Below are positions 1 through 9,257 of a DNA stretch of 64,000 nucleotides, piece by piece. The notes under the pieces are model-generated. The model had not been told where the DNA came from and did no database searches. It was given only the letters and a program-made list of their open reading frames with translations. This stretch comes from Paenibacillus montaniterrae (lineage in GTDB: Bacteria > Bacillota > Bacilli > Paenibacillales > Paenibacillaceae), in contig NZ_BOSE01000001.1 in assembly GCF_018403185.1 (NCBI RefSeq), positions 248,001-312,000 of the forward strand, in the 5' to 3' direction. The translations under genes were made by a program, and so were the position numbers. Position 1 is the stretch's first letter. Every line of letters begins with the position of its first letter.

Positions 1-1
1 T

Positions 2-514
2 CCGCAGCTTGTTGCCGCCGAGCAAAACAATAAAATTGAAGGAATATTAATTATATTGAATACGGTAGGTGGCGATGTGGAGGCCGGGCTGGCAATTGCC
101 GAGATGATTGCTTCGATGTCAAAGCCGGCTGTTACGCTCGTGTTGGGCGGCGGGCATTCGATTGGTGTGCCGATTGCCGTTTCAGGCAATACTTCATTTA
201 TTGCAGAAACTGCAACGATGACGATTCATCCAATTCGAATGACCGGGCTTGTTATTGGTGTGCCGCAATCCTTTGAATATTTGGAGAAAATGCAGGAGCG
301 GGTTACCCGCTTCGTCGTAGCTCATTCCAATGTAACCGAGGAAATTTTCAAATCGCTTATGCTAAAGACCGGCGAGCTGACAAGAGATATTGGAACAACC
401 ATTATAGGCCCTGAGGCCGTTTCATATGGTCTAATTAATCGTGTAGGCGGAGTTGGAGATGCGCTTAAGGAATTGAAAACTCTTATTGCACTAGCGAAAG
501 GAGAGATTAATTAA
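2..514 (+). CDS. tepA: TepA/ClpP-family serine protease, 5' end outside window
   Basis: The reading frame is open from base 2, so the gene starts upstream of the window and about 171 residues are visible. The visible part has the crotonase/ClpP-like fold signature: an N-T-V-G-G-D-V-E stretch where ClpP carries its oxyanion region, then G-G-G-H-S-I-G-V-P with the expected nucleophile serine, and a C-terminal G-P-E-A-V-x-Y-G-L-I-N motif. In Bacillales, TepA (YmfB) is a ClpP-like cytosolic protease encoded just before ylzJ and ftsK, and that order is kept here. The stop codon overlaps the next start by one base, indicating translational coupling. A TTG at 56 is in frame but internal. Substrate is unknown. 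Confidence 0.9.
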   Translation, partial: PQLVAAEQNNKIEGILIILNTVGGDVEAGLAIAEMIASMSKPAVTLVLGGGHSIGVPIAVSGNTSFIAETATMTIHPIRMTGLVIGVPQSFEYLEKMQERVTRFVVAHSNVTEEIFKSLMLKTGELTRDIGTTIIGPEAVSYGLINRVGGVGDALKELKTLIALAKGEIN

Positions 515-723
515 TGCTGTATTCGGTAATGCCGCTTGAATTTGTATATCGGGAGCAGACACCGCCGGAGCATATCGTTGATTATGTGTATCAAGGCTTG
601 CTGATGGAAGTAAAGCCTTTGACGACAGGCAAGGCCATGATCGTCAGACTCATCAATCCGCCACTGGACTGCTATCTTGACGAAAAGCTCGCACCTGGCG
701 CACTTATTCCATTTCAGCAATAG
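514..723 (+). CDS. ylzJ: YlzJ-like small protein
   Basis: A 69-residue protein whose ATG overlaps the stop codon of the upstream protease gene, preceded by a GAAAGGAGAG ribosome binding site. The pattern M-L-Y-S-V-M-P-L-E near the N-terminus, the E-V-K-P-L segment in the middle and the I-N-P-P-L-x-x-Y-L motif near the C-terminus match the YlzJ family found in the same place in Bacillus and Paenibacillus. There is no signal peptide, membrane segment or recognisable catalytic motif. The function of the family is not known; the conserved pairing with tepA suggests a shared role, but this is inference. Confidence 0.8.
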   Translation: MLYSVMPLEFVYREQTPPEHIVDYVYQGLLMEVKPLTTGKAMIVRLINPPLDCYLDEKLAPGALIPFQQ

Positions 724-759
724 CATAATAGCATGGCGGTGCCTTCCACTGCTCTTGAC

Positions 760-789
760 AAGGCGATCTGCTGCATAGCGGGTCGCCTT
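760..789 (+). terminator. Possible terminator after ylzJ
   Basis: A 7-bp inverted repeat AAGGCGA / TCGCCTT lies in the gap between ylzJ and the next gene. The U-rich tail is short and interrupted, so it is a weak terminator candidate. Confidence 0.35.
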
Positions 790-838
790 TAGCTTTGCCA
801 TCTACTCAACTCCTTTCATGACTCATATGTAATGCATG

Positions 839-847
839 TGCTATAAT
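839..847 (+). promoter_or_regulatory. Extended -10 promoter for ftsK
   Basis: TGCTATAAT is a perfect extended -10 element located 20 bases before the TTG start of the DNA translocase gene. No convincing -35 hexamer is seen, which fits an extended -10 promoter. Confidence 0.5.
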
Positions 848-867
848 GAAAAACAGGGGGGAGAATA

Positions 868-3558
868 TTGGCAAAAAAACGAAAGAAGAAGCGTTCGATT
901 GGCGCACAATTAAAATATGAAGTGTACGGAATTCTCATTATTACGATTTCCATGATCGCCCTCTCTGGTGAAGCAGCAGTTGGCCGTGCACTATCCCGTT
1001 TATTTGGCGTAATACTTGGCAAATTTTATTTCGTGCTGGCGATTGTAGGCATTGTCGTCGGCTTAGCGGTTATGATTAAGCGGACTTGGCCGACAGGCTG
1101 GTCGCAGCGAAAAACAGGAGTAGTTATTGCCGTGCTTGCTTTAGCGCTCAGCAGCTCGATTTCGCATATCAATTCTCGCTATATGGGACTTGACGATGCT
1201 GCGGTTACAGGCCGAATGATATTTACGACCTTGGATCAGGAGCTTCGTGCACAGCTGTTTGCTACGGAGCTGCAAAATAATCAATCGATTCGCGACTTGT
1301 CGATTAGCGGCGGCTATGTTGGCGCATTGCAATATTCATTGCTTTTTATGCTGTTTGGCTATTATGGCGCTTTAATTTTGAATATTGTGCAGTATATGAT
1401 CGCATTTATGCTCATAACCGGTAAATCGTATGTGGAGATGCTGCGATTTGTTCGAGTGAAGTCAAAACGGTTAATTCAGCTGCTTGTGGCCAAAATCGGT
1501 TTGCTGCGTGCAAGAAAAAAAGCGATAGCCAAGGTGCAGCAGCATGAGCAGTATGATGATGCGATTATCGACGATGATGATGAGCATTACGTTGCCGTTG
1601 AACAGCAGCCTAAGCCGAAGAAGAAGTCATGGTTTTTTACTTTCAGCTCGCAGGAAAAGGAGCAGCAGGATGAGTGGGAGCTGAACGATAAAGAAGCTCA
1701 TTATGATGATGAGCAAGCTCAAGTACTCGAAGGATATACATATGTGCCAAAGGAAGAAGAAGCTCGGGAGCAGACAGAGCAATCGAGCTCGCCGATCATT
1801 CATGTTCATGCCAAGGATCATCTGGAGCAGGATGAGGATGATTTTGAGCATGACAAGCTGGATCGGGATGATTTATATGAGGGGCCGGGCGATGGCAATG
1901 ACAGCTCGCTGCACAGCAGTCAGCCTGCCGGGCATGAGCGAATTGCAGCGCTTGCTGATCAATTGATCGCTGAGCAAAATGGGCAGCATCATGAGCATGC
2001 TCATTTGAATGAAGTGGATGCTGATGATGAAGGGGAGTTTGATTATCCGGAGGGACAAGCGGTTACTTCCGATGCGCTAATTACGGAGGCGGACTTGAAG
2101 AACGAAGCAAGGATGGTGCACGCTCCGCTTCATCCAGAGCCGATTCCGTACGAGATGCCGCCGTTTTCGCTGCTGCATATGCCGAAGCAGGCCAGCAAGT
2201 CGACGGATGGGCATGAGATGTATGATGCGCGCCGCAAGCTGGAGGCAACGCTTGAAAGCTTTGGCGTTAGAGCGAAAGTGCTTGACGTTGTGCGCGGCCC
2301 GGCGGTAACGCGCTATGAGGTGCAGCCTGCAACGGGCGTGAAGGTAAGCCGGATCGTAAGCTTGACTGACGATATCGCTCTTGCCTTGGCCGCTAAGGAT
2401 GTACGGATGGAAGCGCCAATTCCAGGCAAATCCGCAATCGGGATTGAAGTACCTAACGGAGAGGTTTCTGTCGTAACGATGCGCGAGGTAATGGAGACGC
2501 CAGTATTTATGAATGCTCAGTCCAAGCTGTCGATTGCCTTTGGACGCGACATTTCCGGACAGACGATTGTAGGCAATCTGGCAAAAATGCCGCATTTGCT
2601 CGTTGCCGGGGCGACGGGCTCAGGGAAATCGGTATGCATTAACGGGATCATTGCCAGCATATTGTATAAAGCGAAGCCTGATGAGGTTAAATTTTTGATG
2701 ATTGACCCTAAAATGGTTGAGCTTAATGTGTACAACGGGATTCCGCATTTGCTTGCACCTGTTGTGACCAATCCGAAGCGGGCCTCGCTCGCCTTGAAAA
2801 AAATTGTAGTTGAAATGGAAAAGCGCTACGAGCTGTTTTCAAAATCCGGCACGCGCAATATTGAAGGCTACAATCAACTGATGAAGGACGATCCTAATCT
2901 GGTGCTTCCTTATATCGTCGTTATTGTAGATGAGCTTGCCGACTTGATGATGGTTGCATCCAATGAAGTGGAGGATGCGATCGCCAGACTTGCGCAAATG
3001 GCTCGTGCAGCCGGCATCCATCTCATTATTGCGACGCAGCGGCCATCGGTTGATGTCATTACAGGTGTTATCAAGGCGAATATTCCTTCACGAATCGCCT
3101 TTGGCGTTTCCTCTCAGGTGGACTCTCGCACCATTTTGGATTCTGCTGGTGCAGAGAAGCTGCTTGGGCGCGGCGATATGCTGTTTTTGCCGATGGGCAT
3201 GAACAAGCCAATTCGCGTGCAGGGGGCATTCTTGTCTGATGAAGAGGTAGAAGCGCTTGTTACATTTGTTCGTGCGCAAGGTGAAGTGAAGTATAACGAG
3301 GAGCTTGTGCCGGAGCTTGAGGAAGAATCAGAGGATGCAGCAGATGATGATAATGACGAGCTGTTTGATGAAGCAGCACGCATCGTTATTGAAGGCAATC
3401 AGGCGTCTGTTTCGCTGCTGCAGCGGCGTCTGCGGATCGGCTATACACGTGCGGCTCGTTTGATTGACCAGTTGGAGGCCAAGGGCATCGTTGGCCCGTA
3501 TGAAGGCAGCAAGCCGCGTACCGTGCTCGTTTCGCTAGAGCAGTGGAATGCGAAGTGA
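868..3558 (+). CDS. ftsK: DNA translocase FtsK/SpoIIIE
   Basis: An 896-residue membrane-anchored, ATP-driven DNA pump used in chromosome segregation at division or sporulation septa. The start is TTG at 868 behind a GGGGGGAG ribosome binding site. About four membrane helices occupy residues 19-180, followed by a long, very acidic linker rich in D, E, H and Q (about 220-430). The RecA-like motor follows, with Walker A G-A-T-G-S-G-K-S near residue 581 and Walker B I-V-D-E-L-A-D near 683. A C-terminal winged-helix gamma domain (about 830-890) would read directional DNA motifs. The length is typical; the linker is longer and more acidic than in B. subtilis SpoIIIE. The position after tepA-ylzJ matches B. 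subtilis spoIIIE. Confidence 0.97.
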   Translation: MAKKRKKKRSIGAQLKYEVYGILIITISMIALSGEAAVGRALSRLFGVILGKFYFVLAIVGIVVGLAVMIKRTWPTGWSQRKTGVVIAVLALALSSSISHINSRYMGLDDAAVTGRMIFTTLDQELRAQLFATELQNNQSIRDLSISGGYVGALQYSLLFMLFGYYGALILNIVQYMIAFMLITGKSYVEMLRFVRVKSKRLIQLLVAKIGLLRARKKAIAKVQQHEQYDDAIIDDDDEHYVAVEQQPKPKKKSWFFTFSSQEKEQQDEWELNDKEAHYDDEQAQVLEGYTYVPKEEEAREQTEQSSSPIIHVHAKDHLEQDEDDFEHDKLDRDDLYEGPGDGNDSSLHSSQPAGHERIAALADQLIAEQNGQHHEHAHLNEVDADDEGEFDYPEGQAVTSDALITEADLKNEARMVHAPLHPEPIPYEMPPFSLLHMPKQASKSTDGHEMYDARRKLEATLESFGVRAKVLDVVRGPAVTRYEVQPATGVKVSRIVSLTDDIALALAAKDVRMEAPIPGKSAIGIEVPNGEVSVVTMREVMETPVFMNAQSKLSIAFGRDISGQTIVGNLAKMPHLLVAGATGSGKSVCINGIIASILYKAKPDEVKFLMIDPKMVELNVYNGIPHLLAPVVTNPKRASLALKKIVVEMEKRYELFSKSGTRNIEGYNQLMKDDPNLVLPYIVVIVDELADLMMVASNEVEDAIARLAQMARAAGIHLIIATQRPSVDVITGVIKANIPSRIAFGVSSQVDSRTILDSAGAEKLLGRGDMLFLPMGMNKPIRVQGAFLSDEEVEALVTFVRAQGEVKYNEELVPELEEESEDAADDDNDELFDEAARIVIEGNQASVSLLQRRLRIGYTRAARLIDQLEAKGIVGPYEGSKPRTVLVSLEQWNAK

Positions 3559-3601
3559 TTACGAAATAAATGCGAAGTAAAGGTTAAATTGTAAGAAACA
3601 A

Positions 3602-3631
3602 GTATATTATTCAATCCCTTATCTCATACTA
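3602..3631 (+). promoter_or_regulatory. Sigma-G-type promoter for sleB
   Basis: GTATA (3602-3606), an 18-base spacer and CATACTA (3625-3631) fit the forespore sigma-G consensus (GHATR, 17-18, CATWHTA) at every defined position. The element lies about 55 bases before the sleB start, and sleB is a known sigma-G gene. Confidence 0.65.
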
Positions 3632-3685
3632 TTTGCATGTCAGCTACTGACTATGAAACTGCATCGAGAGAAAGGCGTATTGAAT

Positions 3686-4474
3686 ATGAAATTTCGTAAA
3701 CTTATGGTGATCGGCATCGTAACCCTGCTATTTACAAGTCTAGTCCTATATACACGGGCATGGGAGCCGCAAGCTGAACCGACCTTTAGTGGAGCGACAT
3801 TAAGAGTAGGTTCAACAGGTTCGGATGTCTCAGAGCTGCAAGGAAGACTTAAGTTTCTGGGATATTACAACGGTGATATAGATGGGGTGTTTGGCTCCAG
3901 AACTAAAAATGCTGTAACATGGTTTCAATGGGAATTCGGCTTAACCTCTGATGGAGTAGTCGGTTCAGCTACAAAAAACAAGCTGGTGAACGCAACGAAA
4001 AACTGGAATCCATCGATGCACGTGGACTCTGGCTCGGGCGGCTCTGGCAGCTCCGGCAACACTGGTGGCTCTGGTGGCGGTTCCGGCGGCTCGGCTTCGC
4101 AATCGAATTTGCGCGGTTTCACTGAAAACGACATTCAGCTAATGGCCAATGCGGTATATGGCGAAGCGCGCGGCGAGCCATATGAAGGGCAGGTTGCGGT
4201 AGCAGCTGTCATTTTGAACCGTGTGAAGCATCCAGATTTTCCAGATACGGTTTATGGAGTTATTTTTCAGCCTAGAGCATTTACAGCGGTAGATGATGGT
4301 CAAATTTATTTATCGCCCAATGAAACGGCAAAGCGTGCTGTGCGCGATGCGATTAACGGCTGGGATCCAACCTATGGCTGTATTTACTACTTTAATCCAA
4401 ATACGGCAACTAGCGCCTGGATTTGGACCAGACAGCAAATATTAACGATTGGCAAGCATATATTTTGTAAGTAA
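3686..4474 (+). CDS. sleB: Spore cortex-lytic enzyme SleB
   Basis: A germination-specific lytic transglycosylase that degrades muramic-lactam cortex peptidoglycan. The ATG at 3686 is chosen because it follows GAGAAAGGCG and starts a clean signal peptide (M-K-F-R-K-L then a hydrophobic run); an in-frame ATG at 3653 would add 11 residues. The mature protein has a PG_binding_1 domain (about residues 40-103), a Gly/Ser linker (about 110-135) and a Hydrolase_2 (SleB/CwlJ) domain containing the catalytic-site motif G-E-A-R-G-E. SleB is usually followed by its stability partner ypeB, but here a ymfF gene follows and no ypeB is present in the window. The upstream sigma-G-type promoter supports forespore expression. 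Confidence 0.92.
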   Translation: MKFRKLMVIGIVTLLFTSLVLYTRAWEPQAEPTFSGATLRVGSTGSDVSELQGRLKFLGYYNGDIDGVFGSRTKNAVTWFQWEFGLTSDGVVGSATKNKLVNATKNWNPSMHVDSGSGGSGSSGNTGGSGGGSGGSASQSNLRGFTENDIQLMANAVYGEARGEPYEGQVAVAAVILNRVKHPDFPDTVYGVIFQPRAFTAVDDGQIYLSPNETAKRAVRDAINGWDPTYGCIYYFNPNTATSAWIWTRQQILTIGKHIFCK

Positions 4475-4486
4475 GGCGAAAGCAAA

Positions 4487-4526
4487 GAAGCAATCATTCG
4501 GAGAATGTCTGATGGTTGCTTCTTCC
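4487..4526 (+). terminator. Terminator after sleB
   Basis: GAAGCAATCAT pairs with ATGGTTGCTTC (11 bp with one G-U pair), followed by TTCCATTT. It separates sleB from the ymfF operon. Confidence 0.6.
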
Positions 4527-4581
4527 ATTTACGATACGTTAGAATATAGGAACAGGCAAGTAGGAAAGGAGCCATGAGCGA

Positions 4582-5856
4582 ATGGAATTTCAGGTAGGAA
4601 CGGTAAAAAATTTAACGATTCATGTTCTACCCACGAATCGCTTTAAAACATATGCGATGACGTTATTTGCCGGGACCCCGCTTTCGGAGGAAACGGTAAC
4701 TTCTACAGCACTTATTCCATATGTATTGCGACGTGGCACCTCTCAATTTCCAGAAACGATTCAACTGAGAGAGCAGCTTGACATTATGTACGGAGCTGGC
4801 TTTGGCTTCAACATTGTCAAGCGTGGCAATACGCAATTTATCCAGCTGAGAATGGATGTAATTAATGATCGATTTGTGGACAGCGAGCATTCCTTGCTGG
4901 AGGGGGCGCTGCGCTATATGGGCGACGTGCTTACGAATCCGCTGCTTGAGCAAGGCAGCTTCCGCACAGCCTATGTTGAGGCGGAGAAGGGAACGCTTAA
5001 AAAGCAGCTGGAGTCGATCATTAACGATAAAATTCAGTATGCGGCAGAACGCTGCGTTCAGGAAATGTGCGAGCAAGAGCCGTATCGACTGAATGCTTCC
5101 GGGCGCCTGGAGGATATTCCGCAAATAACAGCAGAAGCGCTCTATAAGCGTTATACGCAATGGATGAGTGAAGCGCAATTTGATCTCTATGTCGTTGGCG
5201 ATACGACGCTGGAGCAAGTAACAGAGCTTGTCAGCCAGCATTTCAAGCTTCCCGATCAGGCGGAGCCAATCGCATATTCGCAAGCTGATGCGCATCATCC
5301 TGTAAGCTCGGTAAAGACGGTCGTCGATCGTCTTGATGTCAATCAGGGCAAGCTTAATCTTGGCTTGCGCATGAATGTAAGCTATGCCGATGATGATTAT
5401 GTGGCGGCATTGGTGTATAACGGCATTTTAGGCTCGTATCCGCATTCCAAGCTTTTCGTCAATGTGCGGGAAAAGGAAAGCCTCGCTTATTATTGCTCTT
5501 CGAGGTATGATGCTCATAAAGGCATTCTGACGATTCAGTCAGGGATTGAATTTTCGAACTACGAAAAAGCGCTGCAAATTATTGAGCAGCAGCTTGAAGA
5601 AATGAAAAAAGGAACGATCAGCGATACCGAGCTTGAGCAAACGAAGGCGATGCTGACCAATGCGATGCGGGAAATGCTCGATAGTGCCAACGATATTGCA
5701 GGCTTTGACTTTAACAAGCAATTTTCCAAAGTCGATCGCTCTATTCCAGCTATGATCGAGCAAATTAGTCAAATTACGAAGCAGGATGTGCAGCGCATCG
5801 CCGCTGCTGTTGAGCTCGACACGATTTATTTCTTGCGTGATCGCCAGGAGGTGTAG
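4582..5856 (+). CDS. ymfF: M16-family protein YmfF (EF-P modification)
   Basis: A 424-residue M16 (insulinase-like) protein without the catalytic H-x-x-E-H motif, so it is predicted to be the non-catalytic partner of the next gene product. The family is named EF-P 5-aminopentanol modification-associated protein, because in B. subtilis ymfF, ymfH and ymfI are needed to install 5-aminopentanol on elongation factor P. The N-terminal lobe contains a conserved Y-V-L-R-R-G-T segment; the C-terminal lobe carries the Y-N-G-I-L-G...H-S-K-L-F-V-N-V-R-E-K region typical of the second M16 domain. The gene ends 3 bases before ymfH, so the two are translated together. Confidence 0.9.
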   Translation: MEFQVGTVKNLTIHVLPTNRFKTYAMTLFAGTPLSEETVTSTALIPYVLRRGTSQFPETIQLREQLDIMYGAGFGFNIVKRGNTQFIQLRMDVINDRFVDSEHSLLEGALRYMGDVLTNPLLEQGSFRTAYVEAEKGTLKKQLESIINDKIQYAAERCVQEMCEQEPYRLNASGRLEDIPQITAEALYKRYTQWMSEAQFDLYVVGDTTLEQVTELVSQHFKLPDQAEPIAYSQADAHHPVSSVKTVVDRLDVNQGKLNLGLRMNVSYADDDYVAALVYNGILGSYPHSKLFVNVREKESLAYYCSSRYDAHKGILTIQSGIEFSNYEKALQIIEQQLEEMKKGTISDTELEQTKAMLTNAMREMLDSANDIAGFDFNKQFSKVDRSIPAMIEQISQITKQDVQRIAAAVELDTIYFLRDRQEV

Positions 5857-5859
5857 GCT

Positions 5860-7149
5860 ATGGACGTATTGAATTATCCGCAGGTTGAAGAAACATTGTA
5901 TCGCGAAGTGCTGGACAATGGATTAGAAATTATTGTGCTTCCCAAGCCTGGCTTTCAAAAAACCTATGCGACATTTGCCACAAAATATGGCTCAATCGAC
6001 AATCACTTTGCAGTTGGCGATGAATCGCCAATTAAAGTTCCAGACGGCATAGCGCATTTTTTGGAGCATAAAATGTTTGAAGAGCCCGATGGCCATGATA
6101 TTTTTGCAACCTTTTCCAAGCAAGGTGCTGCGGCCAATGCATATACTTCTTTTGACCGTACCGTTTATTTATTTTCAGCGACTGAAAAAATCGACGAAAA
6201 CTTAATGACGTTAATTAATTTCGTGCAGCGTCCGCATTTTACCGAGCAAAATGTTGAAAAGGAAAAAGGGATTATCGCGCAGGAAATTAATATGTACAAT
6301 GATAATGCGGATTGGCGCGTCTATTACGGCTTATTTGAAGCGCTGTTTCAAAAGCATCCGATAGCTGTTGATATTGCAGGCACAGTGGAATCGATTTATC
6401 AAATCGATAAAGATCTGCTTTATCGCTGCTACAATACATTTTACCATCCATCCAACATGCTGCTGTTTGTTGTAGGTGGCGTCGACGCGGAGCATATTAT
6501 TGAGCTTGTGAAGCAAAACCAGGCGCAAAAAAGCTTTGCTCCACTAGGAGAAATCAAGCGCTTTTTTGAGGAAGAGCCGCGACAAATCCGCGAGCAGCGC
6601 AAGGTGAAGCAGCTGTCTGTATCGCTGCCTAAATGCATGCTCGGCTTCAAGGAGCCTGAAGTAACGAAGCAGGGTGAAGAGCTGTTGAGGCAGGAGGTAA
6701 CGAGCAAGCTAATGCTTGATATTATGTTTGGCAGCAGCTCGTCGTTCTACCAGTCCCTGTATGACCAGCAGTTGATTTTTGATTCATTCGGCCATGAATA
6801 TAATTGCTCTGAGCAGTACGCATTTTCAGTAATTGGCGGAGATACGCCAGATCCGGATGCGCTTATTGCAGAGGTGCGCAACTATGTAGAGAATACGCTG
6901 CAGGCCGGCATTGACCCTGAGCGCTTTGAACGAGTAAAGCGCAAAAAAATAGGAAACTATTTGCGTATGCTGAATTCCCCTGAAGCGATTGCGACTGAAT
7001 TTACACGCTACCGTTTCCGCAATTGCGATATGTTTAATGTGCTTAAATATTATCAGGAATGTACATTGGAGGATGTCAACGCACGATTAAAGGAGCATTT
7101 CGACTTCGATCAGCTTGCAGTCTCCATTGTCGTAAGTCCGGAAAAGTAA
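5860..7149 (+). CDS. ymfH: M16-family metallopeptidase YmfH (EF-P modification)
   Basis: A 429-residue zinc peptidase-like protein with an intact inverted zinc motif H-F-L-E-H at about residues 67-71 and the distal E-K-E-K-G-I-I-x-Q-E-I helix that supplies the remaining zinc-ligand glutamate. It is expected to pair with the motif-less YmfF, as M16B peptidases commonly work as catalytic/non-catalytic heterodimers. In B. subtilis the gene is required for mature 5-aminopentanol modification of EF-P. The stop codon overlaps the start of ymfI by one base, placing all three genes in one tightly coupled operon. Substrate and exact reaction are not evident from sequence. Confidence 0.92.
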   Translation: MDVLNYPQVEETLYREVLDNGLEIIVLPKPGFQKTYATFATKYGSIDNHFAVGDESPIKVPDGIAHFLEHKMFEEPDGHDIFATFSKQGAAANAYTSFDRTVYLFSATEKIDENLMTLINFVQRPHFTEQNVEKEKGIIAQEINMYNDNADWRVYYGLFEALFQKHPIAVDIAGTVESIYQIDKDLLYRCYNTFYHPSNMLLFVVGGVDAEHIIELVKQNQAQKSFAPLGEIKRFFEEEPRQIREQRKVKQLSVSLPKCMLGFKEPEVTKQGEELLRQEVTSKLMLDIMFGSSSSFYQSLYDQQLIFDSFGHEYNCSEQYAFSVIGGDTPDPDALIAEVRNYVENTLQAGIDPERFERVKRKKIGNYLRMLNSPEAIATEFTRYRFRNCDMFNVLKYYQECTLEDVNARLKEHFDFDQLAVSIVVSPEK

Positions 7150-7898
7150 TGGCCAAACCATTGGATGAAATGACAGTGCTGATAACGGGGGGAAGCCGTG
7201 GCATAGGCGCTGCAATCGCAAGACGCTTTGCCAAGGAAGGGTATCGGATTGTCATTCATTATTTGCAAGGACATGAGCAGGCGAATGAAACTGCCCGCGA
7301 ATGCATTGCGCTTGGCGCTGAAGTATTGACGGTGTCAGCTGATCTTGGCTCAAAGGATCAGCTGACGCGGATGAAGGAGAAGCTTGATACGCTTGGACTC
7401 AAGCCTGACATAGTCGTCAATAACGCTGGAATTTCTCATTATGGAATGCTGATTGATGTTGCCGAAGAGCAGTGGGATCATGTGATGAATGTAAATCTGA
7501 AGGGGATGTTTTTATGCACCCAGCTGTTTATGCCGCATATGATTTCGCAAAAATACGGCCGCTTTATTAACGTATCTTCCGTGTGGGGGATGACCGGTGC
7601 AGCTTGTGAGGTGCTTTATTCGACTACCAAGGGCGGGATTAACGCCTTTACTAAAGCATTGGCCAAGGAGCTGGCGCCTTCCGGCGTTACCGTTAATGCA
7701 GTTGCGCCCGGAGTCGTTGAAACCGATATGATGAGCACGTTCGATCAAGCTGAAAAGGAAGCTTTGGCACAGGAAATTCCTGTTGGCCGTTTTGGCTCGA
7801 CAGAAGAAATTGCTTCGCTTGTGTACTTTTTGGCGCTGCCTGAATCTTCTTATATTACAGGCCAGATTATTAGTCCTAACGGCGGCTGGCTGACGTAA
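7149..7898 (+). CDS. ymfI: SDR-family EF-P 5-aminopentanone reductase YmfI
   Basis: A 249-residue short-chain dehydrogenase. The ATG at 7149 overlaps the ymfH stop; a longer reading from 7059 lies inside ymfH and is rejected. The N-terminal cofactor motif T-G-G-S-R-G-I-G, the N-N-A-G segment, the catalytic serine in N-V-S-S-V-W-G and the Y-S-T-T-K catalytic pair are all present, followed by the usual P-G-x-V-x-T-D-M turn. In B. subtilis, YmfI reduces the 5-aminopentanone form on EF-P to 5-aminopentanol. Sequence alone would also fit a FabG-like ketoreductase; the ymfF-ymfH context decides the name. Confidence 0.9.
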   Translation: MAKPLDEMTVLITGGSRGIGAAIARRFAKEGYRIVIHYLQGHEQANETARECIALGAEVLTVSADLGSKDQLTRMKEKLDTLGLKPDIVVNNAGISHYGMLIDVAEEQWDHVMNVNLKGMFLCTQLFMPHMISQKYGRFINVSSVWGMTGAACEVLYSTTKGGINAFTKALAKELAPSGVTVNAVAPGVVETDMMSTFDQAEKEALAQEIPVGRFGSTEEIASLVYFLALPESSYITGQIISPNGGWLT

Positions 7899-8003
7899 AA
7901 ATTTTCTATGGCATGCAATTATTTTTAGCATAGCATTGAGCCGATTGCGTAAACTAAGTTCTGTTGAGATCATTCAACAAATGAGTTTATGGAGGCGAGT
8001 TCA

Positions 8004-8255
8004 ATGTCTAGCGTACTTGATCAGTTTGAGACATGGAAAAACTTTTTGAAGGAACGTGTGTCTCAAGGTAAAAATCTCGGTTTGTCTGAAGACACGATCT
8101 CTAATTTGGCATACGAAATTGGTTCCTTCTTAGATGAGCGTGTTGATCCAAAAAACGATGAGCAGGCTGTCATTAAGCAGCTTTGGGATGTCGGTGATGA
8201 GAGCGATCGTCACACTATAGCTAAATTGATGGTAAAACTGGCTGAAAAGTCATAA
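8004..8255 (+). CDS. ymfJ: DUF3243 family protein YmfJ
   Basis: An 83-residue acidic, soluble, helical protein. The ATG at 8004 follows GGAGGCGAG at good spacing; an upstream in-frame ATG at 7989 lacks a ribosome binding site. The segment V-L-D-Q-F-E-x-W-K-x-F-L at the start and the E-I-G-S-F-L-D-E-R-V-D-P-K-N motif in the middle are characteristic of DUF3243, found beside ymfI/ymfK in Bacillales. No catalytic or binding residues can be identified. It is the last gene before a strong hairpin terminator. Confidence 0.85.
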   Translation: MSSVLDQFETWKNFLKERVSQGKNLGLSEDTISNLAYEIGSFLDERVDPKNDEQAVIKQLWDVGDESDRHTIAKLMVKLAEKS

Positions 8256-8289
8256 TCTAACTGTTTATAGACGATACACTGCAGATTTT

Positions 8290-8322
8290 GGCGAAAAGCC
8301 TCCTTTTTGGGGGCTTTTTGCC
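8290..8322 (+). terminator. Hairpin terminator after ymfJ
   Basis: A 14-bp stem (8290-8303 with 8309-8322, two G-U pairs) surrounds a five-T loop. The U tract lies inside the 3' arm rather than after it, so it may be partly a stabilising 3' hairpin. Confidence 0.6.
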
Positions 8323-8475
8323 AATGCATTTAACAGCATTAATTATTGTGAAGCACTCATTTATCCTAATCTGTCTGAGGTTAAGGTTTTCTCGCTGTCA
8401 TTGCAGGAAAGTGTTGAATTTTGTAGAATACATATGTTAGCTAGATTTACATAGACATTTAGGATGGTGACTGGA

Positions 8476-9240
8476 TTGGAACAAAAGCAATGGTACATGG
8501 AGTACAGAATACATAAAAACAGACCTGGCTTGTTGGGAGATATTGCTTCTTTATTAGGTATGCTGGAAGTCAATATTGTTACGATCAACGGTGTAGACCA
8601 TCATACGCGGGGCTTGCTGCTGCAAACCAACGATGATGAAAAAATAGAACTTTTGGGCAAGCTATTGAAAAAGGTTGACGATATTACCGTCAACAAGCTT
8701 AGAACTCCAACCATTGTTGATATATTAGCCGTTAGGCACGGCAGGTACATAGAGCGTGATTCGGATGACCGCAAAACGTTCAGATTTACACGCAATGAGC
8801 TTGGTATTTTGGTCGATTTCCTTGGCGAAGTATTCAAGCGTGATGGTAATTATGTGATCGGTCTCCGCGGTATGCCTCGTGTTGGCAAGACAGAATCCAT
8901 TATTGCAGGTAGTGTATGCTCGAATAAGCGATGGACCTTTGTATCCTCGACCTTGCTTAGACAGACCGTTCGCTCGCAGCTTTCCGAGCAGGAAATGGAC
9001 CCCAACAATATTTTTATTATTGACGGCATTGTCAGCACGATTCGCTCTAATGAACGCCACTATGCTTTAATTCAAGAAATTATGGAGATGCCATCGACGA
9101 AAGTGATTGAGCATCCTGACATTTTTGTACGTGAATCCAATTACGATTACAGTCATTTTGATATTATCGTGGAGCTGCGCAATACTCCGGATGAAGAAAT
9201 TACGTACGAAACATTTACGAACTACACAGAAGATTTTTAG
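8476..9240 (+). CDS. ymfK: DUF3388 protein YmfK: ACT-like domain plus P-loop
   Basis: A 254-residue conserved Firmicute protein of unknown function. I choose TTG at 8476, because the GGATGGTGA just upstream is better read as its ribosome binding site than as an ATG start (8464). The N-terminal 70 residues resemble an ACT regulatory domain (N-R-P-G-L-L-G-D-I-A-S-L-L-G). The second half contains a Walker A-like motif G-M-P-R-V-G-K-T near residue 136 and a hydrophobic strand ending in I-I-D-G that could be a Walker B. This suggests ligand-controlled nucleotide binding, but no activity is established. Position between ymfJ and ymfM is conserved in Bacillales. Confidence 0.82.
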   Translation: MEQKQWYMEYRIHKNRPGLLGDIASLLGMLEVNIVTINGVDHHTRGLLLQTNDDEKIELLGKLLKKVDDITVNKLRTPTIVDILAVRHGRYIERDSDDRKTFRFTRNELGILVDFLGEVFKRDGNYVIGLRGMPRVGKTESIIAGSVCSNKRWTFVSSTLLRQTVRSQLSEQEMDPNNIFIIDGIVSTIRSNERHYALIQEIMEMPSTKVIEHPDIFVRESNYDYSHFDIIVELRNTPDEEITYETFTNYTEDF

Positions 9241-9257
9241 AAAAAGGAGGTAATCCT

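Noticed and set aside
8464..8475. ATG start for ymfK
   Set aside because: The ATG is part of the best ribosome binding site for the TTG at 8476, and no other site precedes it.
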